Below, piece by piece: positions 8,108-16,339 of a stretch of 34,113 nt of DNA. The DNA lies in contig JAKAZZ010000027.1 in NCBI GenBank assembly GCA_021826315.1, positions 1-34,113 of the forward strand, in the 5' to 3' direction. The translations under genes and the position numbers were made by a program. Below the pieces are notes generated by a model. That model was not told the DNA's origin and made no database searches. It saw only the letters and a list, made by a program, of their open reading frames with translations. This DNA comes from Actinomycetes bacterium (lineage in GTDB: Bacteria > Actinomycetota > Acidimicrobiia > Acidimicrobiales > Acidimicrobiaceae). The stretch's first letter is position 1; every line of letters begins with the position of its first letter.

Positions 8108-8611
8108 TGCTTCGGCCGGCCATGCTACTTCGGTAATTTTTCAATACGCTTCATAGCAAAAGTGATAACTAAATTATTGAACCTACAAATGATACTGGAC
8201 TATTTATCGCTCATTTATCAGCCATTTTGAGTGCTATTTTCTGATGGATGGTTCATGCTTTCTTGTGGGAAAGGCAATTTAGTTATTGCTTTACGTTACC
8301 CGCTGAGATCATATACATAGTGGTTATGGCTCATTAGGTTCGAAAATGTCAGCCCGTGCAAGGCTAAGAAGTGCGTAAAGATAAGCGATCATTAATGAAA
8401 TGTCGTGAAAAGCGACCGTCTATATGAATCTTCTCACAGTCAAATTATTAAACGCTCAACCATTCCGACTGTAATGGATAGATATAAGGGTTCAAGTCGA
8501 TGTCTTCGATCTAACAAGGTCCAGATTGTCCGTCGAGTTTGAATCCAATTGAAAGTCCGTAGTACGAGCGGGATAGTTTCTGTCCAAGTTCGTATTGGAG
8601 TTGGGCGTATG
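8108..8611. other. AT-rich intergenic region
   Basis: About 500 bases upstream of the Thr/Ser-rich protein gene with no open frame of interest on either strand. It holds many short T and A runs, but I could not assign a convincing promoter. No tRNA: a GGTTCAAGTC stretch near 8488 lacks the surrounding cloverleaf. Confidence 0.4.
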
Positions 8612-8635
8612 GAAAACTCAAGCGGTTGAGTTTTC
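8612..8635 (+). promoter_or_regulatory. Perfect hairpin in the leader of the Thr/Ser-rich protein gene
   Basis: GAAAACTCAA (8612-8621), loop GCGG, TTGAGTTTTC (8626-8635): a perfect 10-bp stem 20 bases before the ATG at 8656. It ends in TTTTC, too short for a strong terminator. It sits next to AAAGGA (8638-8643) and could affect translation or RNA stability. Confidence 0.45.
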
Positions 8636-8655
8636 TGAAAGGATGTTTGTAGGAA

Positions 8656-9315
8656 ATGTTTGGTAAAGCTATAAAAACAAAGACGCTAATCGCAGGTGCC
8701 TCAGCGATTTTCGTGACCGGTACAGGTGCAGCAGCAGTATCAGGAGCGCTACCTGGACCACTTCAGCAGGCGATGTCGCTTACGGCGTCTGCGGTTGGAG
8801 TCACTATTCCATCGAGTGTTGATTCAACCACAACCACTGCTTCTTTAGGAGGATCTGTTCCAACTACAGCCGGTGCAAGTGGAACCACATCGACGACGGT
8901 CGCATCGAGCACTTCGACGTCTACTTCGACGATCGCGCCCGCAAGCACCTCGACTACCCTTGGGACTGGAGGGTCAACTAGCACGACAGGTGCGTCCGGG
9001 GGTACGTCGACAACGTCTACCACCTTGGGTACAACCGCCCCAACTTCAACAACTGTAGTCACTTTGACCGGGCCTCTTAGCGGGGGCTGTTCTACTTCGG
9101 CTAGCACAACGACCACTTCTACTTCTACCGTTATCGCCTCCGAGGGTGACGACCATAGTGGCGAGTGCGAGGCTGTCGAACATACTCCAACAACTCTTCC
9201 AAAGAGTGAAGATGCAGGCGGTCAAGAGGCTAGCGAACTTCCACCAACAGCAATTGGTTCAACTTCGACTTCAACACCGCTCACTACTGCTGTAAAGTCC
9301 TCGCAGGATAATTAA
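8656..9315 (+). CDS. Exported Thr/Ser-rich low-complexity protein
   Basis: The product is 219 residues. A basic N-terminus (MFGKAIKTK) precedes a hydrophobic segment (about 10-30) and then SGALPGPLQQAM...SAVGVTIP. That layout recurs in actinobacterial secreted or membrane-anchored proteins: an Ala-rich helix, then LPGPLQ, then a VG(V/I)xIP segment. From about 55 to 145 it is almost entirely Thr, Ser, Gly and Ala with repeated TST/STTT units, a stretch likely to be extended and O-glycosylated. Two cysteines (about 140 and 167) flank an acidic GDDHSGECE region. There is no LPxTG motif or C-terminal anchor, so it may stay tethered by its N-terminal helix. Function unknown. A strong terminator follows. 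Confidence 0.75.
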   Translation: MFGKAIKTKTLIAGASAIFVTGTGAAAVSGALPGPLQQAMSLTASAVGVTIPSSVDSTTTTASLGGSVPTTAGASGTTSTTVASSTSTSTSTIAPASTSTTLGTGGSTSTTGASGGTSTTSTTLGTTAPTSTTVVTLTGPLSGGCSTSASTTTTSTSTVIASEGDDHSGECEAVEHTPTTLPKSEDAGGQEASELPPTAIGSTSTSTPLTTAVKSSQDN

Positions 9316-9379
9316 TCGACTTTACGGACTCGTTTGGGTTCGGATGCGGAGATTACCAAGGTAACTTAGCAAGATAAAT

Positions 9380-9428
9380 AAGACAGAGAGAATTACTGGC
9401 TGTAATCCTCTCTGTCTTTTCTTTATTT
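9380..9428 (+). terminator. Intrinsic terminator after the Thr/Ser-rich protein gene
   Basis: Stem AAGACAGAGAG (9380-9390) with CTCTCTGTCTT (9408-9418), extended inward by ATTAC/GTAAT across one mismatch, loop TGGCT, then TTCTTTATTT. Confidence 0.92.
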
Positions 9429-9829
9429 CACCCTCACTGCATTTGCGCAATTAGGTAACTGATTTAATTTAGACTATATGCGCTTGTTACCTAGGAGAGA
9501 TGAAGCCTCGACATCACTTTGACTTGGGGTCAGTGATTCAAGAAGTGGTCGAGGTTTCCCCAGATTCAGTGGACACCAGTTAATCCAACAAAGATTGTTG
9601 GAAAAGAGGATGTCACTTTTGTCGAGAACAGGGCGCAAATTCTCCCATGACTACCATTCTCCATTGATTTAGGGAGAACAGTGTCAGGTATCGTGGGAAG
9701 GTTCAGTCGTGCTTCGAGTCCGCTCGCGCGTAGTTGGCGAAGATTGGACCTCTCGGTACCTACATAGTACGCTGAGTCATGATACGTTTCGATGACTGGT
9801 TTCTAACCTCGAAAGAACGAGGAAACCCA
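9429..9829. other. Intergenic region with possible insertion-sequence debris
   Basis: About 400 bases without a gene. Around 9560-9590 the stretch CCCCAGATTCAGTGGACACC resembles the terminal repeats of IS3/IS481-type elements (TGTCCACTGAATCT on the other strand), but no partner end or transposase is beside it. An in-frame ATG at 9779 belongs to the downstream gene but has no ribosome site. Confidence 0.3.
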
Positions 9830-11383
9830 ATGACCCAGATCGACTTGCATCGGTCCACGGGAGTTGCGTGGACCGAAGGTAATCAAGTTTCGTTCCATAT
9901 CGATGGGTTATCTTATTTCACCAAACTGGAAGAAGCCTTCTCGAGCCTTGAGGCTCATGACGAAGTTCGTTTCACTGATTGGCGAGGAGACGCGGACGAA
10001 CGTATCTCCAGTGACGGGACGTCTATTGCAACCCACTTGGCTGAATTATGTCGACGAGGAGTCGACATTCGGGGGTTGCTCTGGCGTTCGCACAGTGACC
10101 GTTTTGGGTTTAGCTCGAAGAGGAATCGACGCCTCGCAATCGACGTTACCGAGGCTGGTGGTGAAGTTCTGCTTGACGAGCGAGTGCGCCGGGGCGGATC
10201 GCATCATCAAAAGTTGGTCATCCTTAGACGCCCCACTTGTCCTGAAAATGACGTTGCGTTTATCGGTGGAATCGACCTGAGCCATGGTCGTCGAGATGAC
10301 ACTGACCACCTGGGAGATCATCAAGTCATCAAGTTAGACCCTCGTTTCGGTCACTGCCCGCCCTGGCACGATGTCCAACTAGAAATACATGGACCAGCCA
10401 TTTCTGAACTTGATGGCACGTTCCGGGAACGATGGGAAGATCAGACCGCACTTAATCACGCGGGTCGACTGAGAGCGTTTTTATCACAAGTTTTGTCGCG
10501 TGATCGTGTCGCTCGTCCGCTCCCCGCGCGTCTGGATGACCCACCGACACAGGGCGGTCACGCCGTGCAAGTGCTTCGGACCTATCCTTCGAAACGTCCC
10601 AAGTATCCTTTCGCGCCCGAAGGCGAACGAAGCGTGGCGCGAGCGTTCGCCAAGGCGATTGAAAGAGCGCGGTCGTTGATCTATATAGAGGACCAATATT
10701 TCTGGTCTATCGAAATCGCGCGACTACTCGCCGATGCATTATGTCGACAACCGGGGCTGCAAGTCATCTGCGTCGTCCCGCGTTACCCGGATAAGGACGG
10801 AAAGTTGTCGGGTCCACCAAGCAGGTTGGCTCAGACGCGGGCCATTGACATCATCAAGAAAGCCGGTGGCGAGCGGGTAGGTATCTACGACGTCGAGAAC
10901 GAATCCGGAACCCCTATCTACGTTCACGCCAAGGTCTGTGTTATTGACGACGTATGGGCCACTGTCGGTTCGGATAATCTGAATCGTCGCTCGTGGACCC
11001 ATGATTCGGAACTGTCCTGCGCGGTGATTGATAGTACGCTCGACGAACGGATTCCTGTTGATCCGGGTGGACTCGGTGACGGAAGCCGCAAGTTTGCGCG
11101 CGAGTTACGACTGGCGCTTTGGGCTGAGCACCTCGGACGCTCGCCCGCGGATTTGGAACTCTTAGATTTGGCTCACGGTTCCGATCTCTGGAAGAAGATA
11201 GCCCGTGAACTCGAAGACTGGCAGCCGAGTCTCGGAGAAGGGAACCGTCCGCTAGGTAGAGTCCGTTCGCACGTCATTGATTCCGTCCCACCGAGTAGTC
11301 GACGTTGGGCCAGTATTGCGTACCGGTTAATTTTTGATCCCGATGGTCGCTCCCTCAAACTTCGGCTAAGTCGTCGTTTCTGA
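9830..11383 (+). CDS. Phospholipase D-like (HKD) family protein
   Basis: The product is 517 residues from ATG 9830, which has GAGG seven bases upstream; an in-frame ATG at 9779 lacks one. Two phosphodiesterase motifs are visible. The first is His126-Gln-Lys128 (SHHQKLVIL) followed by FIGGIDL; the usual Asp five residues after the Lys is Arg133, with an Asp only further on. The second is the complete HAKVCVIDD followed by TVGSDNLNRRSW. No signal peptide is seen, so it is likely cytoplasmic or membrane-associated. Members hydrolyse or transfer phosphatidyl groups, as in phospholipase D and cardiolipin synthase. Codons are richer in CGT/CGC and TCG than the neighbours, and a transposase remnant lies just downstream, which suggests acquisition. 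Confidence 0.87.
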   Translation: MTQIDLHRSTGVAWTEGNQVSFHIDGLSYFTKLEEAFSSLEAHDEVRFTDWRGDADERISSDGTSIATHLAELCRRGVDIRGLLWRSHSDRFGFSSKRNRRLAIDVTEAGGEVLLDERVRRGGSHHQKLVILRRPTCPENDVAFIGGIDLSHGRRDDTDHLGDHQVIKLDPRFGHCPPWHDVQLEIHGPAISELDGTFRERWEDQTALNHAGRLRAFLSQVLSRDRVARPLPARLDDPPTQGGHAVQVLRTYPSKRPKYPFAPEGERSVARAFAKAIERARSLIYIEDQYFWSIEIARLLADALCRQPGLQVICVVPRYPDKDGKLSGPPSRLAQTRAIDIIKKAGGERVGIYDVENESGTPIYVHAKVCVIDDVWATVGSDNLNRRSWTHDSELSCAVIDSTLDERIPVDPGGLGDGSRKFARELRLALWAEHLGRSPADLELLDLAHGSDLWKKIARELEDWQPSLGEGNRPLGRVRSHVIDSVPPSSRRWASIAYRLIFDPDGRSLKLRLSRRF

Positions 11384-11562
11384 TGGATTAGGGCCGCGCC
11401 ACATTAGGTTTCTCCCATCATAAGTTGACCCAGCTTGTTGCTCGAGCATACGAGAATTTCCCTTTACATACGAGTCACAACTTATTGGAGTGAATCGCGC
11501 TTCAGGAACCACCGACGAGTTAATTCCAAGACTTTGTGTCGCTGGTTATTCGGTATTGCGAC

Positions 11563-12087
11563 TTATGTTTTACTTGCTATTATTCGGAATATGTTAATCA
11601 ATCGCTCGTAAAGCCAACCCATTCTCCCAGCTAGTTGAGCATATAGTTTTACTTTAGGACACTGCAAATGCGTCGCAGACGTCTTGATCCGCCCAAGGGG
11701 ATCACTAACTCCTAAGAGATGGTAGGTCTCTTTGCGAACCGGATCTCCAACGCTATGAGCGCGGGTATCGTAGAAGACGCCTTTGTCTGATGCAAGAACT
11801 ATGGTGGCTCGGTAGTGACTAGTGAGTTGCTCTTTAATGGTTGACCATCTTTTCTTGTCGTTGTCTTGTCTTACGGTCAGCTCAACGGCACTAAGGAGGT
11901 GACAGGCAAGTACCGCGATGAACAGTTGCGCTGCGGTTCGTCTAGCTAGTTGGTGATAGGTCGGTCTCATCCCAAGATCTACCTTTAGGGCTTTCAATGC
12001 GTCCTCTACCTTGGTTAGGGTCACACGTAGCTTACAGATCTCTTCTGGATCGGAAAACACCAGCGTATTTGCTGGAAGGCACCGCAA
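11563..12087 (-). pseudogene. C-terminal remnant of an IS4/IS1634-type transposase
   Basis: This 174-codon frame matches the C-terminal third of IS4-superfamily (IS1634-like) transposases: DPEEICKLRVTLTKVEDALK followed by the characteristic LGMRPTYHQ and a hydrophobic AAQLFIAVLACHLLS helix. It contains the region around the final catalytic Glu (KVEDALKALK). The N-terminal DDE part is absent: going upstream, the frame hits a stop just before 12088 and the sequence beyond does not resemble a transposase. No terminal inverted repeats could be identified. It is a decayed insertion sequence marking the accessory segment. Confidence 0.75.
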
Positions 12088-12514
12088 TAGTTGTTAGGTG
12101 TTATCGATTCGAACTGAGTGGCAAAATGTCAAGTTTCCCCGATTTGCTTTTCTCGCTTGTATCGCATCCTCCCCAAGTGGATCGATGATGGAGATTGGTT
12201 CTTCATAGAAGGCACTATGTACCCCTACTCTTACTCGATTCATAAAGCTATTACACCCCGAACAGAGTTGTTCGCAGATGGATCGTTCACCGGAGGATTT
12301 GCACACATGGACGGTGAAGGCTCGATGTGACTTTGAATTGGGACCGTGACTGGAGGGATGCCACCACCGGATTCGAGTGCGCGTCGTGGAGTATTGGTAA
12401 TCGAAGCGGACATCAGTCGTGAAGCTCAAGACACCAAGCAAAGAACTCGGCGCAAGTAAATCGAGGGCATGAAGCGAAGTTTAAACCTAATCCATAATAC
12501 GTTAAGCTGCTTAT
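12088..12514. other. Gap between the transposase remnant and the GH5 gene
   Basis: Open frames exist on both strands (12118-12330 plus, 12094-12441 minus), but neither shows a ribosome site or a family signature. The minus-strand frame is in phase with the transposase remnant across one stop and could be scrambled transposon sequence. A CATAAT hexamer at 12493-12498 may be the -10 of the GH5 gene, whose GTG lies 16 bases further on. Confidence 0.35.
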
Positions 12515-13786
12515 GTGAAACGCCTAACCAATCATGGATTTACACTTCTAGAGGGTTTATCAGTTTTACTTGTTATTGCTGTCGTTCTGGGTGTGGGCTG
12601 GTTTGTTTGGGGCAGACAACGTAATAATCAAAATCAACCCAAACCCAAACCAAATACTTCTGTAACATCTATCTCAAATACTTCTGTAGCATCCAGTTCT
12701 AGCATAAAGGTAAGCGGCACTCACCTATTAAATACCGCTGGGCAGACCGTTCGTCTTCTGGGTGTTGATGCTGCCGGCACTGAAAGTAGCTGCATTAGCG
12801 ATACCGGCATATCGCCGGGACCTCTAAATAGCTCAGAAGCGCAAGGCATGCGGGCGTGGCATATTAATGCCGTCAGGGTACCACTCAATGAAGACTGCTG
12901 GCTCGGTATCAATGGTGCCCCTGCAGCTTATTCAGGAGCCAATTATAGGAATGCTATAAAAAACTGGGTGTCAGTTTTAAATAGCGCAGGTATTACAGCC
13001 ATCCTTGATTTGCACTGGGCGGCTCCAGGTAGCTACAAAGCGACGGGGCAGTGGCCGATGGCTGACGCAGACCACTCTCCTACTTTTTGGTCTCAAGTGG
13101 CTGCGGCGTACGCATCGACACCGGGGGTTATATTTGACGCTTTTAATGAACCGTACTTAGGCGGCCACAGCCCGACCACGGCGGACTGGTCGTGCTGGAT
13201 CAACGGTTGTGAAAATACCACACCCCTTACCTTGACGCGCCTTAAAGGCAAAGTAATTACTTATCAAACTGCTGGTATGCAACAGCTGGTTGACGCTATC
13301 AGGTCGGCGGGCGCTCGACAGCCCATTATGGTGGGCGGGTTACAATACGCTAGGCCTTGTGGTGTCAGTGTTGCTTCAGCCACTACTGTCATATGCCCTG
13401 AGATGCAAAACCTACCAAAGGATCCCTTACGCCAGCTGATTATTAGTTTTCATACATACAATGATCCTCATTCAGCTTGCACTACGGTTACATGCTGGAA
13501 TGAAGTACTGAACGGGGCTAAAGCGGCAAATATACCAATAGTAACTGGTGAATTTGGCGAAACAGACTGTTCGGCTGACTACATGAATAGCTACATGAAC
13601 TGGGCCGACCAGAATGGCGTTTCATATTTGGTCTGGACTTGGAGCGTGAACACCAGCACCTCCTGCATCGTAGGAAACCAGCCATCAAACCACGAGTTGA
13701 TTGCCGATTGGGGTGGCACGCCAACATCGGTTTCGCCGGATGGTTCAGCTTTTAAAAGCCATCTAGCTTCAATCGCTTCGCCGTAA
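12515..13786 (+). CDS. Glycoside hydrolase family 5 (cellulase-like) with prepilin-type leader
   Basis: The product is 423 residues from GTG 12515; no other upstream start is in frame. The leader MKRLTNHG/FTLLE is a type IV prepilin cleavage and methylation motif (Gly8, Phe9, Glu13) followed by a hydrophobic helix (14-32). A Pro/Asn/Ser/Thr-rich linker (38-65) leads to the catalytic domain (about 66-420). GH5 landmarks are Arg121 (VRVPLNED), His167 (LDLHW), the acid/base Glu212 in FNEP, His313 and Tyr315 (FHTYND), the nucleophile Glu346 in TGEFGE and Trp374 to 376. Several Cys suggest disulfides, fitting extracellular action on beta-1,4-glucan or a related polysaccharide. The AT-leaning codon use and leader style differ from flanking genes and recall Patescibacteria/Saccharibacteria proteins. 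Confidence 0.88.
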   Translation: MKRLTNHGFTLLEGLSVLLVIAVVLGVGWFVWGRQRNNQNQPKPKPNTSVTSISNTSVASSSSIKVSGTHLLNTAGQTVRLLGVDAAGTESSCISDTGISPGPLNSSEAQGMRAWHINAVRVPLNEDCWLGINGAPAAYSGANYRNAIKNWVSVLNSAGITAILDLHWAAPGSYKATGQWPMADADHSPTFWSQVAAAYASTPGVIFDAFNEPYLGGHSPTTADWSCWINGCENTTPLTLTRLKGKVITYQTAGMQQLVDAIRSAGARQPIMVGGLQYARPCGVSVASATTVICPEMQNLPKDPLRQLIISFHTYNDPHSACTTVTCWNEVLNGAKAANIPIVTGEFGETDCSADYMNSYMNWADQNGVSYLVWTWSVNTSTSCIVGNQPSNHELIADWGGTPTSVSPDGSAFKSHLASIASP

Positions 13787-13839
13787 TAGCAAGAAAAGGA
13801 CGATATTTCCGTGAAATAGCTATTGGATAATTTCCACAA

Positions 13840-14196
13840 ATGGTACTCAACTCCGATGCGCCACAACCTGAACCGACGCACGTTCCATTGCCTCCAGCAG
13901 TACAACCGCGCTCACGCTTACGTTTTTTTGTACTGCTCGGTGTAGCGATTCTGGTACTCGTGCTCGACGTCGGCTACTGGTACAACAGCAGTAGCCGACC
14001 TACAGCTATTCCTACGATTAATAAAACGCAGCCTTCTCCTCAACCGCAGCTGCTAACGGTAGTAGTGTCTGACTTAGCCTACGGCCCTAACCCCGACCAA
14101 AGGGTACGTGCTACTCCTACGCGAGTACCACTGAATAGTTTCCTCAGAGAGGTAGGTGTAGGGTCCCTAGCTGGTTCTATGTACGCACGAACGTAA
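13840..14196 (+). CDS. Small proline-rich single-pass membrane protein, possibly truncated
   Basis: A 118-residue frame 53 bases after the GH5 gene. It has a Pro-rich cytoplasmic N-terminus (QPEPTHVPLPPAVQP), a basic SRLRFF, one strong transmembrane helix (about 29-47, LLGVAILVLVLDVGYWY) and a Ser/Pro/Thr-rich outer part. After about residue 80 the composition turns irregular, so the original protein may be cut or frameshifted. A GATAAT at 13825-13830 may be its -10 with almost no leader; no ribosome site is visible. The architecture (Pro-rich tail, one helix, linker) is common in Saccharibacteria. Function unknown. Confidence 0.5.
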   Translation: MVLNSDAPQPEPTHVPLPPAVQPRSRLRFFVLLGVAILVLVLDVGYWYNSSSRPTAIPTINKTQPSPQPQLLTVVVSDLAYGPNPDQRVRATPTRVPLNSFLREVGVGSLAGSMYART

Positions 14197-14310
14197 ATGT
14201 GGTTGATGTCTCCGCGAGAAGGCGCCGCTAAGTCTTCGTTTCGTAGCTCCAAATGAACCGTTGTGATATTGTCTGCTGGGCGGAATCGTCAGTTGAGGTC
14301 ACCGCGCCAT

Positions 14311-15669
14311 TTAGACGGAGATGCCACCCGTCGCAAAAAGTGCGATTAGGGCAACGAGCATCACAACGCATGTCAATCCACAGACGATATTTGCGGCGTA
14401 GCCGTTGACGTAGTTACCCATTAAGTCGCGACTGTTGGATATGATCATGACCAAGATCAACAAAGGTACGGAAATAATGGCGTTAATGACGGCGACGAAG
14501 ACGAGGAGACTTATTGGATTGATGTTCAGAAGGCTAAGTGCCGTGCCCCCTATTGTTCCAACAGCGACGAGGATGTAAAAGAGAGGCGCTTCGCGGATCT
14601 TTCGTGAGAACCCCCACTCCTTTCCTAAAAGGCCTGACAAGCCAATCGATCCTGATGCCGCGAGAACGGGGATGGCGAGCAATCCGCTCCCGATGAATCC
14701 CAGAGCAAAGATCACACTGGCCAGACTGCCAGCGACGGGTTTGAGTGCGCTCGCGATTTGGGTGGCACTTTGGATATTCGTGATACCGTGTGCGTGAAGC
14801 GTCTGTCCCGTAGTCCCAATGATTGCGAACATGACAATGTTCGAAAACGCCATTCCCGTGAAGACGTCGAGGCGACTAGTTCGTTGCTTGAACTTCGCCT
14901 GCCGGACGCTTCTCCTCTTTAGAGGTTCAACCTGGGATCCTCCCTCGGGCTCCTCGTGCATCTCTTCGAGACGATTAGCACTCTGCCAGAAGAAGATGTA
15001 GGGAGAAATCGTCGTACCCAGTAAAGCCGCCAGTAAGGAAATGTAGGACTTTTTGAGCTGAATATGCGGGATAACGCCGTATTGTAAAATCCTTAGCCAA
15101 TCATGAGTGACGCTAACCATGACGACGATGTAGACGACGAGCGTCCCCGCCAGTACCTTGAATACTTGCGTAAGGTGTTCAAATGAACCTTTGACCACGA
15201 GGACAGATATTGCTATACCCGCCAGCAGCGCCCATATCCACGTGGGTCCTGCCCTAAGAAGGTTCATGCCAGATCCTATGGCCACCAAATCCGCCGAGAT
15301 ATTTAGAGTGTTGGCCACGATTAAAGCGGACAGAATAGCCCCTACTATCCATCGCCCCGTCAAGTTAAAGCGCTTAAGCGCTAGTTCTCCGAGACCCGTG
15401 CCGGTCGCTAGAGCCGTTCGATCACATATTTCTTGTACTACCGCTATCAATGGAAACGTGAAGAGTGCGGTCCACAGAAATGACAGACCGAACTGGGAAC
15501 CGGCTTGCGCATAGGTGGCGATTCCGGACGGGTCGTCGTCGCAGGCGCCGGAGATGAGGCCAGGTCCGATCGCCCGAACGTATTGTCGCCACGAGTGACG
15601 AGTAACGGAAGACCTATCGCCGTCACCGGATTCAGGTTCGCTCATGGGCGAATTTGTCATATGTAACAA
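14311..15669 (-). CDS. NRAMP-related divalent metal transporter, non-canonical metal site
   Basis: The product is 452 residues with about 11 membrane segments of the LeuT fold. The TM1 motif is DPSGIAT (Asp46) in place of the canonical DPGN, and TM6 reads TTISPYIFF (219-227) in place of MPHN, so the metal-binding Asn and Met are replaced by Gly and Ser222. In canonical NRAMP the Met helps reject Mg and Ca, so this branch may move a different ion. A charged cytoplasmic loop (about 232-262, EEMHEEPEGG then KRRSVRQAKFK) follows TM6. I chose the TTG start at 15669 because AAAAGG is seven bases upstream; an in-frame ATG at 15660 is too far from it. A 21-bp palindrome lies 112 bases upstream. Confidence 0.85.
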   Translation of the reverse strand: MLHMTNSPMSEPESGDGDRSSVTRHSWRQYVRAIGPGLISGACDDDPSGIATYAQAGSQFGLSFLWTALFTFPLIAVVQEICDRTALATGTGLGELALKRFNLTGRWIVGAILSALIVANTLNISADLVAIGSGMNLLRAGPTWIWALLAGIAISVLVVKGSFEHLTQVFKVLAGTLVVYIVVMVSVTHDWLRILQYGVIPHIQLKKSYISLLAALLGTTISPYIFFWQSANRLEEMHEEPEGGSQVEPLKRRSVRQAKFKQRTSRLDVFTGMAFSNIVMFAIIGTTGQTLHAHGITNIQSATQIASALKPVAGSLASVIFALGFIGSGLLAIPVLAASGSIGLSGLLGKEWGFSRKIREAPLFYILVAVGTIGGTALSLLNINPISLLVFVAVINAIISVPLLILVMIISNSRDLMGNYVNGYAANIVCGLTCVVMLVALIALFATGGISV

Positions 15670-16229
15670 GCTATTACCTTTTCCGAATTGGTGATATCTA
15701 AATCTTCGGTAACAGAGGAAGTATCTACGTCACGCAACGACTCGCTGTTTGAAATCCACCAAAGACTGAGGAAGCGGCGCCTAATTGATAAAATCAATTA
15801 GTTACTTGGATGGTGGCCTGATCTTTGAAACATGGCTGTCGCAAGTTATTTGAGAGTATCTGCCCTTCCAGATACGCCCTTGATGACGAAGCTCAGGAGG
15901 ATACGAAGAAAAGTGAACTGGTCCTACGTAATCGTCAGCCAGCCTCTCCCGTGTAACGCTCCTTCTTTGTCAACCAGCCCCGTCCCATTGTTGGAAGAAT
16001 CTTTACCTTGGATAGGGCTTTCGGATCTTCTATGATATGACCGCCGTTTTGTGCGTCCTCTGGTGTCCCAATAGTTCCGCTGGTTCTACCACAGCTGGAG
16101 TAGCTCCTTTTGGTTATTATTGGGTTTGAACCATTACCGCTCGAGTGAAGACCATCGTGTTGTGACAGAACGAATCAATGTATTGGGATTCGATGAAACT
16201 CTCTCTCGGCTAAGTCTTTCTTTCGTCTC
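15670..16229. other. Intergenic region upstream of the NRAMP-related gene
   Basis: About 560 bases. It carries the palindrome at 15781-15801. A 67-codon plus-strand frame (15832-16035) has no ribosome site and no recognisable features, so I do not call it. The rest is without repeats or other obvious structure up to the terminator. Confidence 0.4.
15781..15801. promoter_or_regulatory. Perfect palindrome, probable operator
   Basis: Arms CTAATTGAT (15781-15789) and ATCAATTAG (15793-15801) around AAA. It lacks the GC-rich stem and T-tract of a terminator and has the size of a MarR- or metalloregulator-type dyad. It may control the NRAMP-related gene 112 bases away on the minus strand. The regulator is unknown. 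Confidence 0.5.
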
Positions 16230-16230
16230 A

Positions 16231-16281
16231 AAATAAAAACACCGATCGAATTTTTTCACAGCTTCGATCGGTATTTTTTTA
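16231..16281. terminator. Bidirectional intrinsic terminator after cysE
   Basis: Stem ACCGATCGAA (16241-16250) with TTCGATCGGT (16263-16272). A-rich sequence before and T-rich sequence after the stem give a U-tract in both directions. On the minus strand it ends the cysK-cysE transcript. Confidence 0.9.
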
Positions 16282-16339
16282 AGTTGACATTATTGGCGCA
16301 TCGACTAAAGCTGTTTATATCTTGGTAATCAGCATAAAG

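Noticed and set aside
8480-8545. GGTTCAAGTC resembling a tRNA T-arm
   Set aside because: No acceptor stem, anticodon arm or CCA-proximal pairing around it.
8763-9116. Minus-strand open frame rich in Val
   Set aside because: It is the antisense shadow of the Thr/Ser-rich coding sequence.
8830-9130. Short repeated units that look like a repeat array
   Set aside because: The repetition comes from Thr/Ser codons within one coding frame; there are no constant repeats with spacers, so it is not a CRISPR array.
12094-12441. Minus-strand frame in phase with the transposase remnant
   Set aside because: Separated by a stop and without transposase motifs; kept only as gap description.
15832-16035. 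67-codon plus-strand frame
   Set aside because: No ribosome site and no recognisable features; the nearby palindrome is better explained as an operator for the minus-strand transporter gene.
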